A stretch of DNA of 61,083 bases, from contig CAKZUT010000115.1 of NCBI GenBank assembly GCA_937922185.1, forward strand, positions 1 through 61,083. Reading direction: 5' to 3'. The stretch comes from an uncultured Neomegalonema sp. Lineage in GTDB: Bacteria > Pseudomonadota > Alphaproteobacteria > Rhodobacterales > Rhodobacteraceae. A program made the position numbers and the translations under genes. The notes beneath the pieces are model-generated. The model did no database searches. It had not been told where the DNA came from and was given only the letters and a program-made list of their open reading frames with translations. This document shows positions 58,317 through 61,083 of the stretch, piece after piece (the stretch's first letter is position 1; every line of letters begins with the position of its first letter).

Positions 58317-60812
58317 CTATCCGCTGACCCGGATCGTCTCGTTTTTCGGATCATAGGGGCTGTCTTGCACGATCTCGGCATCCCATAATTCGGTGAGCAT
58401 CCGAACTTTGAGTTTCGTGCCCACCGCCGCGCAGGTCGGGTCCACATAGCCGAGGCCGATCTGCTTGCCGAAATGTACCGAATACCCGCCCGAGGTCAGC
58501 CGCCCGACCCGTGTGGTGCCGTCTTCGCGATAGAGGGCCTCGCGGCCCCAGGGATCGGTATCCTCCGGCCCATCGATCAGCAGCGTGACACATTTTGCGC
58601 GAATGCCGGTCTCCTGCATCGCCGCCTTGCCCCGGAACTCCTTCGAGAGATCGACGAAGCGGTCCAGCCCGGCCTCCAGCGGGGTCGCATCGCGGCCCAG
58701 ATCGGTGCCGAAGGCGCGATAGGATTTTTCCTGCCGTAGCCAGTTCTGCGCCCGCGCGCCGCACAGCTTCAGGCCCAGCGGTTCCCCGGCGGCCATGATC
58801 CTGTCATAGAGATGGTTCTGCATCTCCATCGGGTGGTGCAGTTCCCAGCCCAGTTCGCCGGTATAGGCCACCCGGATCGCCATGGTCGGCACCATGCCGA
58901 GATCAATCTGCCTGGCCGACAGCCACGGGAACGCCTTGTTGGTGAAGGCTTCTTCGGGATTCTCGGTAAAGACCAGCTTCTTCATCAAATCGCGCGAGCG
59001 GGGGCCGGCAATGGCGAAGACACCGTATTGCGAGGTCACATCCACCAGCATCATCGGTCCGAATTCGGGGGCCTTGTCCGTGACCATCCTGTTCAGGAAA
59101 TCGCTGTCATAGGCCTGTGCGGCCCCGGCGGTGACGAGGTAATAGCTGTCCTCGGCCTGCCGCACGATGGTCAGTTCGGTCCGCACGGTTCCGGCGGTGG
59201 TCAGCGCATAGGTCAGGTTGATGCGCCCGACCTTCGGCAGCTTGTTGCAGGTCAGCCAGTCGAGAAACGCGGTGGCCCCCGGTCCCTTGAGCGCGTGTTT
59301 GGTGAAGGCGGTGGCGTCGAACATGCCTAACCCCTCGCGCACGGCCTCGGCCTCGCGCCTGGCATATTCCCACCATCCCCCGCGCCGGAAGCTGCGCGAA
59401 TCGTGGTCGTTGAAGCCCGGTTCGGCGAAATAGTTTGGCCGCTCCCACCCGTTGACGCAGCCGAACTGCGCCCCTTCGGCCTTCATGCGGTCATAGCAGG
59501 GGGCCGTCCGAAGAGGGCGCGCGGCGGGGCGTTCCTCATCGGGATGGTGCAGGATATAGACGTGTTCGTAGGCTTCCTCGTTCTTCTTGACCGCATAGGC
59601 ACGGTTGACCCATTTGCCGAAGCGGCGGGGGTCGAGCGACCACATATCGATCTCGGCCTCGCCCTCGGTGATGAGCTGCGCGAGATAGTGCCCCGCACCG
59701 CCCGCCGCCGTGATCCCGAACGAGAACCCTTCCGCAAACCAGAAATTCCGCACTCCCGGTGCAGGCCCGATCAGTGGATTGCCGTCGGGCGTGTAGCAGA
59801 TGGGACCGTTGAAATCGTCCTTCAGGCCGCAATTCTCGGAGGAGGGGATGCGGTGGATGAAGCTGGCATATTCCTCCTCGATCCGCTCCAGATCGAGTTG
59901 CAGCAGGTCCGCGCGGAAATTCTCCGGCACGCCATGCACGGCCCAGGCGGGGGCATTGCGCTCATAGGGGCCGAGAATCCAGCCGCCCCGTTCCTCGCGC
60001 ACATACCATTTCGCATCGGCATCGCGCAGGACGGGGTGTTCGCCGTTCTCCTTGCGCCATTCGACCAGCATCGGGTCCGGCTCGGTGACGATATACTGGT
60101 GTTCGACCGGAATGGCGGGGATATAGGCTCCGATCATCGCCGCCGTGCGCTGGGCATGGTTGCCCGTGGCCGTGATGACGTGTTCGCAGCGGATTTCGAA
60201 GGTCTCTTCGGTCGGCAGCAGCGAGTTGCCCCGCTCGACCATGATACGGCCCATGACGACCCACTCGTTGCCCTCGCGGCGATAGCCGTCCACCTGCGCC
60301 CGGCGCACGATCTCGACGCCCCGCATCCGTGCGCCCTTGGCCATGGCCTGAGACACATCCGCCGGATTGATGTAGCCGTCTGTCGGGTGATAGATCGCCC
60401 CTTCCAGGTCTTCGGTGCGGACCAGGGGATAGCGTTCCCTGACCTGTGCGGGGGACAGCCACTCGAAGGGCACGTCGCAGGTCTCGGCGGTGGTCGCGTA
60501 GGTCATGTACTCGTCCATCCGCGCCTTGGTCTGGGCCATGCGAAGGTTGCCGACGACCGAGAAACCCGCGTTCAGGCCCGTTTCTTCTTCCAGCGTCTTG
60601 TAGAACTTGATCGAGTAGTCATGGATATGCGTAGTCGCATAGCTCATGTTGAAATACGGCAGCAGGCCCGCCGCGTGCCATGTGGACCCGGCGGTCAACT
60701 CGTCGCGTTCGAGCAGGATGGTATCGGTCCAGCCCGCTTTGGCCATGTGATAGGCGATGGAGCAGCCGACCGCTCCCCCCCCGACGACAACCGCGCGTGC
60801 CTGCGTTCTCAT
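58317..60812 (-). CDS. FAD-dependent dimethylglycine/sarcosine dehydrogenase-like protein (DAO + GcvT domains)
   Basis: AVVVGGGAVGCSIAYHMAKAGWTDTILLERDELTAGSTWHAAGLLP and a GcvT-like C-terminus (AYTGELGWELHHPMEMQNHLYDRIMAAG). Confidence 0.92.
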   Translation of the reverse strand: MRTQARAVVVGGGAVGCSIAYHMAKAGWTDTILLERDELTAGSTWHAAGLLPYFNMSYATTHIHDYSIKFYKTLEEETGLNAGFSVVGNLRMAQTKARMDEYMTYATTAETCDVPFEWLSPAQVRERYPLVRTEDLEGAIYHPTDGYINPADVSQAMAKGARMRGVEIVRRAQVDGYRREGNEWVVMGRIMVERGNSLLPTEETFEIRCEHVITATGNHAQRTAAMIGAYIPAIPVEHQYIVTEPDPMLVEWRKENGEHPVLRDADAKWYVREERGGWILGPYERNAPAWAVHGVPENFRADLLQLDLERIEEEYASFIHRIPSSENCGLKDDFNGPICYTPDGNPLIGPAPGVRNFWFAEGFSFGITAAGGAGHYLAQLITEGEAEIDMWSLDPRRFGKWVNRAYAVKKNEEAYEHVYILHHPDEERPAARPLRTAPCYDRMKAEGAQFGCVNGWERPNYFAEPGFNDHDSRSFRRGGWWEYARREAEAVREGLGMFDATAFTKHALKGPGATAFLDWLTCNKLPKVGRINLTYALTTAGTVRTELTIVRQAEDSYYLVTAGAAQAYDSDFLNRMVTDKAPEFGPMMLVDVTSQYGVFAIAGPRSRDLMKKLVFTENPEEAFTNKAFPWLSARQIDLGMVPTMAIRVAYTGELGWELHHPMEMQNHLYDRIMAAGEPLGLKLCGARAQNWLRQEKSYRAFGTDLGRDATPLEAGLDRFVDLSKEFRGKAAMQETGIRAKCVTLLIDGPEDTDPWGREALYREDGTTRVGRLTSGGYSVHFGKQIGLGYVDPTCAAVGTKLKVRMLTELWDAEIVQDSPYDPKNETIRVSG

Positions 60813-60954
60813 GTGAGTCTCCATGGCCGGAAATGCTGTTTTCGCCTTTTAAGGCGACTTTAGCACAGGGCGCGGATGGAGGGCGACGGGGAAACGCGGA
60901 TTTGCGACCCCGGAATGCAGTCAGCGTGGATTACCTATTCGGACCTTGAGATTT

Positions 60955-61083
60955 TCATGGTGCTTCCCACGTATCGAGAAAGTCTTCCCATCGCTTTGCG
61001 AAATCTTTCGGTTTTGGCCCCTTCTCCGGCAACGCTACCTGTACGCCGTGGTACTGCGAATACTCGGATGAAAGACCATCCAG
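60955..61083 (-). CDS. 3' end of an unidentified ORF truncated by the window edge
   Basis: Minus strand frame ...LDGLSSEYSQYHGVQVALPEKGPKPKDFAKRWEDFLDTWEAP* is open from the window edge to a TGA. Confidence 0.4.
   Translation of the reverse strand: MDGLSSEYSQYHGVQVALPEKGPKPKDFAKRWEDFLDTWEAP

Noticed and set aside
59403-60863. 486-aa plus-strand ORF
   Set aside because: Antisense to the dimethylglycine/sarcosine dehydrogenase-like gene.

Overview
This is a high-GC, gene-dense alphaproteobacterial chromosomal window. A Rhodobacterales-like origin is an inference from an Irr-type Fur regulator, a class I LysRS and the DUF2927/TelA cluster. Most of it is core metabolism and envelope biogenesis: pyc, pyk, a matB-like gene, pyrH-frr-uppS-cdsA-dxr-rseP-bamA-skp, a glutamate dehydrogenase, irr, lysS, argD-argF and a dimethylglycine/sarcosine dehydrogenase-like gene. 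I found no rRNA, tRNA, CRISPR array, intact IS element or prophage. The best candidates for an under-described system are: (1) a translationally coupled operon at 55194-58022 of a membrane-anchored protein with a candidate roadblock/longin-like domain, a Rab/Ras-like small GTPase with a non-canonical G3 motif, and a cytoplasmic hybrid-less histidine kinase; (2) an envelope/stress cluster at 19814-26618 (XpaC-like, TelA, two DUF2927-like lipoproteins, SPFH-GYF_2); and (3) a CsgG/HfaB-like secretion locus at 745-4958 with an 'A(V)GNN' repeat protein and a LuxR-type regulator. Two intrinsic-terminator-like hairpins lie directly upstream of ORF ribosome-binding sites (before argD and before the small secreted protein at 745-1134), suggesting attenuation or read-through control. 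All family assignments come from reading motifs by eye; no database search was run.
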